Shown piece by piece: positions 42,296-49,779 of a stretch of 64,000 nucleotides of DNA. The position numbers and the translations under genes are program-made. Where the stretch lies: contig CAZCFA010000001.1 of NCBI GenBank assembly GCA_964497825.1, forward strand, positions 18,678 to 82,677. Reading direction: 5' to 3'. The notes under the pieces are model-generated. The model was not told the DNA's origin, did not search any database, and saw only the letters and a list, made by a program, of their open reading frames with translations. Source of the stretch: RHKX01 sp964497825. GTDB taxonomy: Bacteria; Actinomycetota; Thermoleophilia; Solirubrobacterales; 70-9. Each line of letters opens with the position of its first letter. The stretch's first letter is position 1.

Positions 42296-43993
42296 ATGGC
42301 AGTAGCACCAAGCCAGTTCCCGCCCCCGTTCGACCCCGGCGCCTACATCGGGGCGCCGACCGACGCCGAGGACGAGCGCCTCGAGGCGGGGATCGTGATC
42401 GTCGGCGGCGGTCCCGCCGGGCTCGCCTGCGCGAACCGGCTGATGCAGCTGCTCGAGGACGAGCCCGAGCTGACCGAGACGCTCGGCGAGATCCCGGTCG
42501 CGGTGCTCGAGAAGGGCAAGGTCTGCGGCGCCCACAACCTCTCCGGCGCCAACATGCGGCCGTCGGCGATGGCGGAGCTGTTCCCCGACCTCGATCCCGG
42601 CGAGTGGCCCGTCTACCAGAAGGTCACCAAGGACGCCGTCTACCTGCTGACCGAGCGGCGCGCGATCCCGCTGCCGATCGCGCCGCCGAACTTCCGCAAC
42701 CACGGCAACTACGTCACCTCGGTCTCGAAGCTGAGCCGGTTCCTCGCCGAGCGGGCCGAGGAGGCGGGCGCCTACATCCTCACCGAGACCGTCGCCGACA
42801 AGCTGCTGGTCAGCGACCGGATCGTCCGCGGCGTCCGCTCCGGCGACAAGGGGCGCGGCAAGGACGGCGAGAAGCTCGGCAACTTCGAGCCCGGCTCCGA
42901 CCTGATGGCGAGGGCGACCGTCCTGGCCGAGGGAACGCTCGGCCACCTGACCCAGTGCGCGCTCGACTACTTCGACATCGCCGGCGACGCGCAGCGCTGG
43001 GAGATCGGCGTCAAGGAGGTCTGGGAGGTCGCCGAGCCGCTCGACCGGGTGATCCACACGATGAACTGGCCGCTGCGGCCGGCGGCCCGCTACAACGAGT
43101 TCGGCGGATCGTTCATCTACCCGATGGGCGCCGACAAGATCTGCATCGGCATGGTCGCCGGCCTCGACACCACCGACGCCACCTTCTCCTGCCACGACCT
43201 GCTGCAGCAGTTCAAGACCCACCCGGCGATCAGGAAGATGCTGGCCGGCGGCAAGCGCGTCGGGTGGGGCGCGAAGACGATCCCCTCGGGCGGCTACTGG
43301 TCGATGCCGAAGCGGCTCGCCGTGCCCGGGATGATGATGTGCGGCGACAACGCCGGGATGGTCAACATCCCCTACCTGAAGGGGATCCACTACGCGATGC
43401 ACGCCGGCATCTACGCGGCCGAGGCGATCGTCGAGAGCCTCAAGCGGGACCCGGACTCGGTCGACTTCTCCGGCTACGAGGAGCGGGTCCGCGGCTCCGA
43501 GATCGAGAAGGACCTCTACAAGTCGCGCAACATCCGCCAGTACGGGGACAAGGGGTTCCTCGCGTTCGGCGCGATCGCCAACGCGTGGCTGGCCTCGAAC
43601 GGGGCGCTGCCGCCGGGCCACAAGGTCAACGAGCCCGACGCCGAGGTGCCGACGTTCATCGGCGACGCGTCGCGCGAGTACCCCGAGCCCGACAACGAGC
43701 TCACCTTCAACAAGCTCGACTCGGTGTTCCTGTCAGGCAACGCGACCCGCGACGACGCCCCCAACCACATCCGGATCCAGACGCACGTGCCGCGCGAGGT
43801 CGCCCAGACCTGGGTCTCGATGTGCCCGGCGCAGGTCTATGAGATCCCCGAGGACCAGCGCGAGAGCGACGAGGCCACCGTCGACGTCCACGTCACCGCC
43901 TCCAACTGCGTCCAGTGCGGCGCGATCAACGCCAAGGGCGGCCGCCTGACGATGCCCGAGGGCGGCGACGGGCCGCTCTACCAGGAGGTCTGA
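42296..43993 (+). CDS. ETF-quinone oxidoreductase with one missing iron-sulfur ligand
   Basis: 565 residues, membrane-peripheral. FAD motif IVIVGGGPAGLACANRL near residue 33; ETF-QO blocks EKGKVCGAHNLSGANMRP, GNYVTSVSKLSRFLAER and MMMCGDNAGMVNIPYLKGIH (quinone side). The C-terminal [4Fe-4S] domain normally has C-x25-C-x2-C-x2-C; here C510, C538 and C541 are present but the fourth ligand is Ile544 (NCVQCGAIN). The cluster may be 3Fe-type or have another ligand. Electrons go from EtfAB to the quinone pool. A 91-bp gap separates it from etfA. Confidence 0.88.
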   Translation: MAVAPSQFPPPFDPGAYIGAPTDAEDERLEAGIVIVGGGPAGLACANRLMQLLEDEPELTETLGEIPVAVLEKGKVCGAHNLSGANMRPSAMAELFPDLDPGEWPVYQKVTKDAVYLLTERRAIPLPIAPPNFRNHGNYVTSVSKLSRFLAERAEEAGAYILTETVADKLLVSDRIVRGVRSGDKGRGKDGEKLGNFEPGSDLMARATVLAEGTLGHLTQCALDYFDIAGDAQRWEIGVKEVWEVAEPLDRVIHTMNWPLRPAARYNEFGGSFIYPMGADKICIGMVAGLDTTDATFSCHDLLQQFKTHPAIRKMLAGGKRVGWGAKTIPSGGYWSMPKRLAVPGMMMCGDNAGMVNIPYLKGIHYAMHAGIYAAEAIVESLKRDPDSVDFSGYEERVRGSEIEKDLYKSRNIRQYGDKGFLAFGAIANAWLASNGALPPGHKVNEPDAEVPTFIGDASREYPEPDNELTFNKLDSVFLSGNATRDDAPNHIRIQTHVPREVAQTWVSMCPAQVYEIPEDQRESDEATVDVHVTASNCVQCGAINAKGGRLTMPEGGDGPLYQEV

Positions 43994-44207
43994 GCGGGCG
44001 CGGATCGGCCGCCGCCGCGGCAGCGCCCGCGAGCCGCGAGCGACCACGAGCCGGTCCGGCCGGCGCCGCTAAGCAGCCGGATCGAGAAGAAGTCGAGCAT
44101 CTGCGGCAGCGGACGGCTGAGGTCGAGGCGGCTCGGGAGCGCCGCCGGCGTGCGCCGCGCGAAGCGGAGGTTCTCGAGCAGGCTCGCCGGGGGAGGTCGG
44201 CGCTCAT
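43978..44207 (-). pseudogene. Small ORF with probable one-base frameshift
   Basis: ATG 44207 overlaps the TGA of the lipoprotein gene (ATGA), as for coupled genes. After MSADLP the frame loses coding character, but adding one base in the G run at 44189-44193 restores a strongly GC3-biased frame with LLENLRFARRTPAALPSRLD and PQMLDFFSIRLLSGAG, about 76 residues in all. A sequencing indel or a real frameshift would both explain this. No known domain. Confidence 0.4.
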
Positions 44208-45079
44208 CCGTGGCAGTCGTAGTCGATCCTGTCGTGCTGCAACGCGAGCAGCGCCGGCGGCTCCCCGGCGGGGTCGTCGGCGGCCCAGATCAGGATCCGG
44301 GCCGAGTCGCCGACGACCCGGGGCCGCGATGCGCCGCCGCCCACGGCGCTGATCTTGCCCGGGTCGGGCGTCGCCGTCGTGAAGAACGCGATCTCTCCGT
44401 CGAGCCCCGGCGTGTCGATCGTCGCGACCGCGTCGATGCAGGCGGCGCCGAAGCGGGCGAGCGTGATCAGCTCGCCGTCGCCGTCGAGCTGCACGAGCTC
44501 CTCGGGCGGGTCGTGGGGGTCGGCGCTGACGACCGGCTTCGCATCGCCGGGATCGTCGGCGAACGCGATCAGCCGATCGCCGAGCGCGATCGCGAACCCG
44601 CCGTCCTCGGCGACCCACTCGCCCTCCTCGTCCCTCATTCCCGCGGCGCGCAGCATCGGCTTGAAGTCGGAGGTGTCGCCGCTGACCTTGAACGCCGTCA
44701 CGCCCTCGTCACCGGCGACGCCGGCGATCGATCCGGTCCGCTTCAGCGCCGCGTCGACGATCGGCTGCGGGAACTCGCCGCTGGCGACGATCCCGAGCGC
44801 CGGCGTGATCTCGTTCAGGAAGGTGACGTCGTCGGCGTCGGACTTCGTCGGCGGGATCGCGCCCGCGGCCATGCCCAGCGTCCTGCGAATCGCGCTGACG
44901 TCGGCGATCGCGATGTTGAGCGCATCGTTGCTCGGCAGCCGTGCCGCCAGCGCGACCCCCGGGGTCCGGGTCACGGCCTTCCCCTCGTCCTCGCCGCCGC
45001 AACCGTTGAGCGCGATCAACAGTCCCGCCAGGGCGATCGCCGATCCGCTTCGCAGCCGGTTCCGAAAGCTCCCCTCCAC
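44204..45079 (-). CDS. Lipoprotein of unknown function (DUF3352-like)
   Basis: 291 residues, GTG start. Signal peptide with lipobox LIALNGC near residue 24-27, so the Cys would be lipidated and the protein held on the outer face of the membrane. The rest has paired segments such as FLNEITPALGIVASGEFPQP and SGDTSDFKPMLRAAGMRDEE that look like a repeated fold; the DUF3352 relation is tentative. Downstream is the frameshifted ORF; upstream rpmE is divergent. Function unknown. Confidence 0.75.
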   Translation of the reverse strand: MEGSFRNRLRSGSAIALAGLLIALNGCGGEDEGKAVTRTPGVALAARLPSNDALNIAIADVSAIRRTLGMAAGAIPPTKSDADDVTFLNEITPALGIVASGEFPQPIVDAALKRTGSIAGVAGDEGVTAFKVSGDTSDFKPMLRAAGMRDEEGEWVAEDGGFAIALGDRLIAFADDPGDAKPVVSADPHDPPEELVQLDGDGELITLARFGAACIDAVATIDTPGLDGEIAFFTTATPDPGKISAVGGGASRPRVVGDSARILIWAADDPAGEPPALLALQHDRIDYDCHG

Positions 45080-45131
45080 AACCAGCGCAGGGTATTCGAC
45101 CCCCCTGCGGCCGAGCGCTGGACGGCCTCCC

Positions 45132-45137
45132 TAACAT
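45132..45137 (+). promoter_or_regulatory. -10-like element of rpmE
   Basis: TAACAT, 8 bases before ATG 45146; leaderless candidate. Confidence 0.4.
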
Positions 45138-45145
45138 GGTCGGCG

Positions 45146-45352
45146 ATGAAGCCCGAGATCCACCCCGACTACGCGGTCGCGCACGTGCGCTGCGCCTGCG
45201 GCAACGAGTTCCTGACGCGCTCGACGGAGTCCGACATCCACGTCGAGATCTGCTCCGCCTGCCACCCCTTCTACACCGGCAAGCAGAAGCTGGTCGACAC
45301 GGGTGGCCGCGTCGAGCGCTTCAACCGCCGCCGCCAGAAGGCCGCGGGCTGA
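45146..45352 (+). CDS. rpmE: 50S ribosomal protein L31, zinc-binding type
   Basis: 68 residues. Zinc ligands C16, C18, C36 and C39 (VRCACGNEF, EICSACHPFY) and the PFYTGKQKLVDTGGRVERF block define L31 of the C+ type. It usually stands directly before prfA in actinomycetes; here a PadR regulator and an SPW membrane protein have been placed between. ATG 45146 gives MKPEIHPDY, the normal N-terminus; the longer open frame upstream is not coding. Confidence 0.96.
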   Translation: MKPEIHPDYAVAHVRCACGNEFLTRSTESDIHVEICSACHPFYTGKQKLVDTGGRVERFNRRRQKAAG

Positions 45353-45393
45353 GCAGCCGAAACCCGCGGCCGGCTCGCGCCGGCCCCGGGATC

Positions 45394-45417
45394 GGCGCGC
45401 GCCGAGCGGCGCGCGCC
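45394..45417. terminator. Perfect 10-bp hairpin between convergent genes
   Basis: Arms GGCGCGCGCC on both sides of loop GAGC. It lies between the rpmE stop and the SPW gene stop, so it could end both transcripts. No T run follows, as is common in very GC-rich genomes. Confidence 0.6.
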
Positions 45418-45433
45418 TGCTTGCGCCTGCGGC

Positions 45434-45853
45434 TCAGCGGACGCCGGCGAACCGCTCGGGTTCGCTGCCGGACGCTGCCGGCTCCTCGGCCGCCGGAGCG
45501 GCGAGCTCGTGCACGACGCGCTCGGTCTTGAGCTCGTGCAGGGTCAGGCCGGCCAGCGCGAGGACGGCGAAGGCGCCGCCGGAGGCGAAGCCGAGCCAGG
45601 TCACGGTGGCCCCGACGAACACCAGCGAGGCGACGATCGTCCAGGCGGCGGCGACGGCCGTGGCGCCGTCGAGGCCGTACTGGGCGATGCCGCGCGAGCG
45701 GATCGCCATCGCCGGCAGCGCGATCGCGGCCGCGGCGATGCCGCCGCCGAGCATGATCCACGCGAACGTGTCCCACGCGAACGCCTGCGAGGTGACGAGC
45801 AGCAAACCGCCGATCACCGCCAGAAGCACGTTTGTCAGGTAACGGGTGGTCAT
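45434..45853 (-). CDS. SPW-repeat type small membrane protein
   Basis: 139 residues, about four transmembrane helices (LLAVIGGLLLVTSQAFAWDT, GGGIAAAAIALPAMAIR, VAAAWTIVASLVFVGATVTW, GGAFAVLALAGLTL) with a Gln/Ala/Phe-Trp pattern of SPW-family proteins. Best ribosome site in the window: AAGGAGGT, 6 bases before the ATG. Function unknown. It is divergent from the PadR gene, whose operator covers both promoters. Confidence 0.72.
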   Translation of the reverse strand: MTTRYLTNVLLAVIGGLLLVTSQAFAWDTFAWIMLGGGIAAAAIALPAMAIRSRGIAQYGLDGATAVAAAWTIVASLVFVGATVTWLGFASGGAFAVLALAGLTLHELKTERVVHELAAPAAEEPAASGSEPERFAGVR

Positions 45854-45950
45854 CGCATTACCTCCTTCTGATTGCGCCTGCCGGGTCGTGGCTGGGAGGT
45901 CACGGCGAGACGCCTGACAGGTGCGTCGTTGATCCGGTCTCGCTGTCCTC

Positions 45951-46002
45951 GGTATATCACTCTGAGCGATCAGTTCAAGCGCTCAGGCTGTTGTGTTACG
46001 AT
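45951..46002. promoter_or_regulatory. Divergent promoters with shared operator for padR and the SPW gene
   Basis: Plus strand: TTCAAG (45974-45979), 17 bases, TACGAT (45997-46002), ATG 46009 seven bases on. Minus strand: TTGAAC (45978-45973), 16 bases, TATACC (45956-45951). Inverted repeat CTGAGCG (45962-45968) and CGCTCAG (45980-45986) brackets both -35 boxes. Confidence 0.6.
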
Positions 46003-46008
46003 GTTCCT

Positions 46009-46590
46009 ATGAGCGGCGACGCGAAGGGAGAACGGGCGCGCCTGACCAACACCGGACGCGTGCTGCTGGGGATGATCGCCGAGGGGCACGAGACCGGCTA
46101 CGCGATCAAGGCCGAGATCGAGCGCTCGACGCGGATGTACTGGGGCGCCAGCATCGGCGGCATCTATCCGGAGCTGCGCGCGCTCGAGCGGGCCGGGCTG
46201 GTCCGCTCCCGCGACGACTTCCGCGGCGCCGTCCGCCGTCATTCCTACCGCCTCACAGCGGCCGGACGCGATGCCCTGAGCGGCTGGCTCGGCGATGCCG
46301 GCGAGCCCCTGCTCGAGCTCCGTCACGAGGCGCTGCTGAAGCTGCGCTTCGCCGGCGTGCTGCCGACCGCCGGGCAGCTCACCGTGCTGGAGACGATGCG
46401 CGACGTCCACGCCGACCGCCTCGCCGAGCTCACCGGGGTGCTCGAGGCCGGCGGCTTCGACGACCCGCTGCACCGGCTCGCGGTCGAGTTCGCCGCCGGC
46501 TGGAACGCCTGGGCGCGCGACTGGTGCGAGACGGCGTCGCGCGAGCTCGCCGCCGGAGCGGCCGCCGGCGGGCACGCCGTGAGACCATGA
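46009..46590 (+). CDS. PadR-family transcriptional regulator
   Basis: 193 residues. N-terminal winged helix with RVLLGMIAEGHETGYAIKAE and IYPELRALERAGLVRSRDD, then YRLTAAGRDALSGWL, the PadR pattern; the C-terminal helical domain (HEALLKLRFAGVLPT onward) is the dimerisation part. ATG 46009 is set by the leaderless promoter. It probably represses the divergent membrane-protein gene and itself from the shared inverted repeat (inference). Ligand unknown. Confidence 0.85.
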   Translation: MSGDAKGERARLTNTGRVLLGMIAEGHETGYAIKAEIERSTRMYWGASIGGIYPELRALERAGLVRSRDDFRGAVRRHSYRLTAAGRDALSGWLGDAGEPLLELRHEALLKLRFAGVLPTAGQLTVLETMRDVHADRLAELTGVLEAGGFDDPLHRLAVEFAAGWNAWARDWCETASRELAAGAAAGGHAVRP

Positions 46591-46620
46591 CCCGGTGAGC
46601 GCGCCGCCGGATCCCGCCTC

Positions 46621-47688
46621 GTGATCGAGCAGCTCGTCGAGCAGGTCGAGTCCCGCTTCGCCGAGCTCGAGCGCGAGCTCGCCGACCCCGAGGTGATCGC
46701 CGACCGCGAGCGCTACGCCGAGGTCGGCCGCGAGTACCGGCGGCTCGAGCCGGCGAACGCGCTGGCGATCGAGTGGCGGACGCTCAGCGACGACCTCGAG
46801 GGCGCCCGCGAGCTGCTCGCCGAGGAGGAGGACGAGGACCTGCGCGCGGTCGTCGCCGAGGCGCCCGCCCAGCTCGAGCGGATCGCCGAGCGGCTGCGGC
46901 TGGCGATGGTCGAGACCGACCCCAACGACGACAAGAACGTGCTCGTCGAGATCCGCGGCGGCGCCGGCGGCGACGAGGCCGCGATCTTCGCCGGCGACCT
47001 CTACAAGATGCTGACCCGCTACGCCGAGCTGCGCGGCTTCGCGACCGAGCTGATCTCGCAGAGCTCCGCCGAGCAGGGTGGCTTCAAGGACGTCACCTTC
47101 GCGGTCAAGGGCGAGGGCGCGTACTCGGTCTTCAAGTACGAGGGCGGCACCCACCGCGTCCAGCGCGTCCCCAGGACCGAGTCGCAGGGGCGGATCCACA
47201 CCTCGACCGCGACGGTCGCGGTGCTGCCCGAGGCCGAGGAGGTCGACGTCGAGATCGATCCCGGCGACCTCCAGGTCGACGTCTACCGCTCCTCCGGCCC
47301 CGGTGGGCAGTCGGTCAACACGACCGACTCGGCGGTCCGGATCACCCACCTCCCGAGCGCCATCGTCGTCTCGATGCAGGACGAGAAGTCGCAGCTGCAG
47401 AATCGCGACAAGGCGATGCGGGTGCTGCGCGCGCGGCTGCTCGAGCAGGCGATCGCCGAGCAGCGGGCGGAGCTGTCGGCCGAGCGCCGCTCCCAGGTCG
47501 GAACCGGCGACCGCTCCGAGAAGGTCCGCACCTACAACTTCCCCCAGGGCCGGCGCACCGCCCACCGGCTCAAGCTCACCAGCCACGCGCTCGACGAGAT
47601 CCTCGGCGGCGACCTGCGCGAGTTCACCGACGCCCTCGCCGCCGAGGAGAAGCGAAGTCGGCTCGAGGCGCAGGCCGCCGAGGCGTAG
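46621..47688 (+). CDS. prfA: Peptide chain release factor 1
   Basis: 355 residues, GTG start. GGQ loop in SSGPGGQSVNTTDSAVRI near residue 230, flanked by FKYEGGTHRVQRVPRTESQG and GRIHTSTATVAVLPE. The C-terminus HALDEILGGDLREF is typical. Recognises UAA/UAG. The ATG of prmC follows its stop, coupling the two, as is usual for RF1 and its methyltransferase. Confidence 0.97.
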   Translation: MIEQLVEQVESRFAELERELADPEVIADRERYAEVGREYRRLEPANALAIEWRTLSDDLEGARELLAEEEDEDLRAVVAEAPAQLERIAERLRLAMVETDPNDDKNVLVEIRGGAGGDEAAIFAGDLYKMLTRYAELRGFATELISQSSAEQGGFKDVTFAVKGEGAYSVFKYEGGTHRVQRVPRTESQGRIHTSTATVAVLPEAEEVDVEIDPGDLQVDVYRSSGPGGQSVNTTDSAVRITHLPSAIVVSMQDEKSQLQNRDKAMRVLRARLLEQAIAEQRAELSAERRSQVGTGDRSEKVRTYNFPQGRRTAHRLKLTSHALDEILGGDLREFTDALAAEEKRSRLEAQAAEA

Positions 47689-48621
47689 ATGGCGGTCGTC
47701 GCCGCGACGATCGGCGACGCGCTCGCCGCCGCCACCGACGCGCTGCGGGCGGCGGCGGTCGAGGCGCCCCGGCTCGATGCCGAGCTGCTGCTCGCCGCGG
47801 CGACCGGCCGCGACCGGGCGGCGCTCGCGGCGGCTCCGGAGGACGGGGTCGAGGCCGCCGCCGGGCGCTCGTTCGCGGCGATGGTGCGGCGCCGGCTCGA
47901 GCGCGAGCCCGTCGCCTACATCCTCGGCCGCAAGGGGTTCCGCTCGCTCGAGCTGCGCTGCGACCGGCGGGCGCTGATCCCGCGCCCGGAGAGCGAGCTG
48001 CTGGTCGAGGTCGCGCTCGAGCTCGGGCCCGCGAGCGCGCTCGACGTCGGCACCGGCGGCGGCGCGATCGCGCTGGCGCTCGCCGACGAGCTGGCGCCGC
48101 CGCGGCTGGTCGCCGTCGACACCTCGGCCGAGGCGCTGGCGCTGGCGCGCGAGAACGCCGCGGCGCTCGGCCTCGAGGCCCGCGTCGGCTTCGAGCACGG
48201 GCCGCTGCCAGGGCGCCGCCGGTTCGAGCTCGTCGTCGCCAACCTGCCCTACGTGCGCAGCGACGAGTGGCCGCGGCTCGCGCCGGAGATCACCAGGTGG
48301 GAGCCACGCGCGGCGCTCCTCGCCGGCGCCGACGGCCTCGACGCGATCCGCGGGTTGCTCGCCGAGCTCGGTCCGGGGGGGAGGCTGCGGGCGGACGCGG
48401 TCGCGCTCGAGATCGGCGCCGAGCAGGGCGCGGCGGTGGCGGCGCTGGTCCGGCGAGCCGGGTTCGACGCGGTCACCGTGCGCCGCGACCTGGCGGGCCT
48501 CGATCGGGTGGTGGTCGGCCAGCGGACGGGCGGCGCGCCGCAGATAGCGGCAACATCAGTGCCGCAATCCGCGGCTCGGCCGCCGGCGGGCGGGGCGGGC
48601 GCCGGGGGCTCGGGGCGATGA
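47689..48621 (+). CDS. prmC: Release-factor glutamine methyltransferase with repeat-derived tail
   Basis: 310 residues. N-terminal helical domain, then motif I LDVGTGGGAIALALADEL near residue 120 and catalytic NLPYV near residue 184 (NPPY in most PrmC). Methylates the GGQ Gln of release factors. The normal protein would end near residue 280; the last about 30 residues (APQIAATSVPQSAARP plus Gly/Ala-rich) are coded by palindromic repeat copy H and its flank. Stop overlaps tsaC (ATGA). Confidence 0.93.
   Translation: MAVVAATIGDALAAATDALRAAAVEAPRLDAELLLAAATGRDRAALAAAPEDGVEAAAGRSFAAMVRRRLEREPVAYILGRKGFRSLELRCDRRALIPRPESELLVEVALELGPASALDVGTGGGAIALALADELAPPRLVAVDTSAEALALARENAAALGLEARVGFEHGPLPGRRRFELVVANLPYVRSDEWPRLAPEITRWEPRAALLAGADGLDAIRGLLAELGPGGRLRADAVALEIGAEQGAAVAALVRRAGFDAVTVRRDLAGLDRVVVGQRTGGAPQIAATSVPQSAARPPAGGAGAGGSGR
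48534..48578 (+). repeat. 45-bp palindromic repeat, copy H, inside prmC
   Basis: Outer arms CGCGCCGCAGAT and ATCCGCGGCTCG; inner arms changed to GCGGCA/TGCCGC around loop ACATCAG, still fully paired. The most divergent copy and the only one inside a gene. Confidence 0.85.
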
Positions 48622-49244
48622 GCGAGCGGGTCTCGATCGAGGCCGACGGCGCCGCCGCCGCGCGGGCGGCGCTCGAGCGCACGATCAACGCCGGCGGCGT
48701 CGCCGTGTTCCCCGCCGACGGCCTCTACGGGCTCGCCTGCGACCCGTTGCGGGCCGAGGCGATCGCCCGCATCCACGCGCTCAAGGGCCGCGACGACGGC
48801 AAGCCGTCGGCGGTCATGTATCTGTCGCCGCTGCTTCTGCGCGAGCTCGTCGGCTCGATGGGGGAGCGGACGCGGAGCGCCGCGGCGGCGCTGTTGCCGG
48901 GCCCGGTGACGCTGGTGATCGCCAACCCCGAGCGCCGCTACCCGCTCGCCTGCCGCGCCGACCCCGAGCGGCTCGGCGTCCGGCTGATCGACGGCCCGCT
49001 CGCCGGCGCAAGCGTCGTCCTCTTCCAGACCAGCGCCAACGTCTCCGGCGAGCCCGCGCCCGCCTCGTTCGCCGCGGTCCCGGCCGCGATCGTCGCCGCC
49101 GTCGACCTCGCGATCGACGGCGGCGAGCTGACCGGCCTGCCGTCGACGGTGATCGACCTGAGCGCGATCGAGGCCGGGGCAGGGTGGTCGATCCTGCGCG
49201 CCGGGGCGCTCGGCCGCGACGAGGTCGAGGCGGCGCTCGGTTGA
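48618..49244 (+). CDS. tsaC: L-threonylcarbamoyladenylate synthase (TsaC/Sua5/YrdC)
   Basis: 208 residues, single YrdC domain. AVFPADGLYGLACDP, KGRDDGKPSAVMYLS and FQTSANVSGEPAP are the family's ATP/threonine/bicarbonate contacts. Makes the precursor for t6A in tRNA. The position after prmC is conserved in many bacteria. ATGA overlap with prmC. Confidence 0.93.
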   Translation: MSERVSIEADGAAAARAALERTINAGGVAVFPADGLYGLACDPLRAEAIARIHALKGRDDGKPSAVMYLSPLLLRELVGSMGERTRSAAAALLPGPVTLVIANPERRYPLACRADPERLGVRLIDGPLAGASVVLFQTSANVSGEPAPASFAAVPAAIVAAVDLAIDGGELTGLPSTVIDLSAIEAGAGWSILRAGALGRDEVEAALG

Positions 49245-49288
49245 GCGCGCCGCGCACCCTGCGCCGCGGCCGCCCCCGGCGCCGTTGC

Positions 49289-49294
49289 TAGGCT
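49289..49294 (+). promoter_or_regulatory. -10-like element of rpiB
   Basis: TAGGCT, 6 bases before GTG 49301. Leaderless candidate. Confidence 0.45.
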
Positions 49295-49300
49295 CGCGCG

Positions 49301-49774
49301 GTGCGCATCGCGATCGGATCCGACCACGCCGGCTACGAGCTCAAGAGCGCGGTCGGGACGCTGCTCGCCGGCGACGGTCACGAGGTCGAGGACGTCGGCA
49401 CCGACTCGACCGAGTCGGTCGACTACCCGGACTACGCGGCCGCCGCGGCCGAGCTGGTCGCCGAGGGCGCGGCCGACCGGGCGGTGATCGTCTGCGGCTC
49501 CGGGGTCGGGGTGTCGATCGTCGCCAACAAGCTCGACGGGGTCCGCGCCGTCAACGCCCACGATCCCGACGAGGCCGAGATGAGCCGCCGCCACAACGAT
49601 GCCAACGTGCTGACGCTGTCGGGCAAGCGGCTGCAGCCCGGCGACGCCGAGCCGATCGTCGAGCGCTTCCTCGACACCGACTTCGAGGGCGGCCGGCACG
49701 CCCGCCGGGTCGAGCGGATCGCCGCGATCGAACGCGAGCGCGATCGCCGGATCGCCGACGACGAGGAGGAGTGA
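49301..49774 (+). CDS. rpiB: Ribose-5-phosphate isomerase B
   Basis: 157 residues. GSDHAGYELKSAVGTLL near the start and VIVCGSGVGVSIVANKLDGV (Cys nucleophile/base) then HDPDEAEMSRRHNDANVLTL with the conserved His. Interconverts ribose-5-P and ribulose-5-P. The Glu-rich C-terminus leads into glyA, whose GAGGAGG ribosome site lies in its last codons. Confidence 0.95.
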   Translation: MRIAIGSDHAGYELKSAVGTLLAGDGHEVEDVGTDSTESVDYPDYAAAAAELVAEGAADRAVIVCGSGVGVSIVANKLDGVRAVNAHDPDEAEMSRRHNDANVLTLSGKRLQPGDAEPIVERFLDTDFEGGRHARRVERIAAIERERDRRIADDEEE

Positions 49775-49779
49775 CGCCG

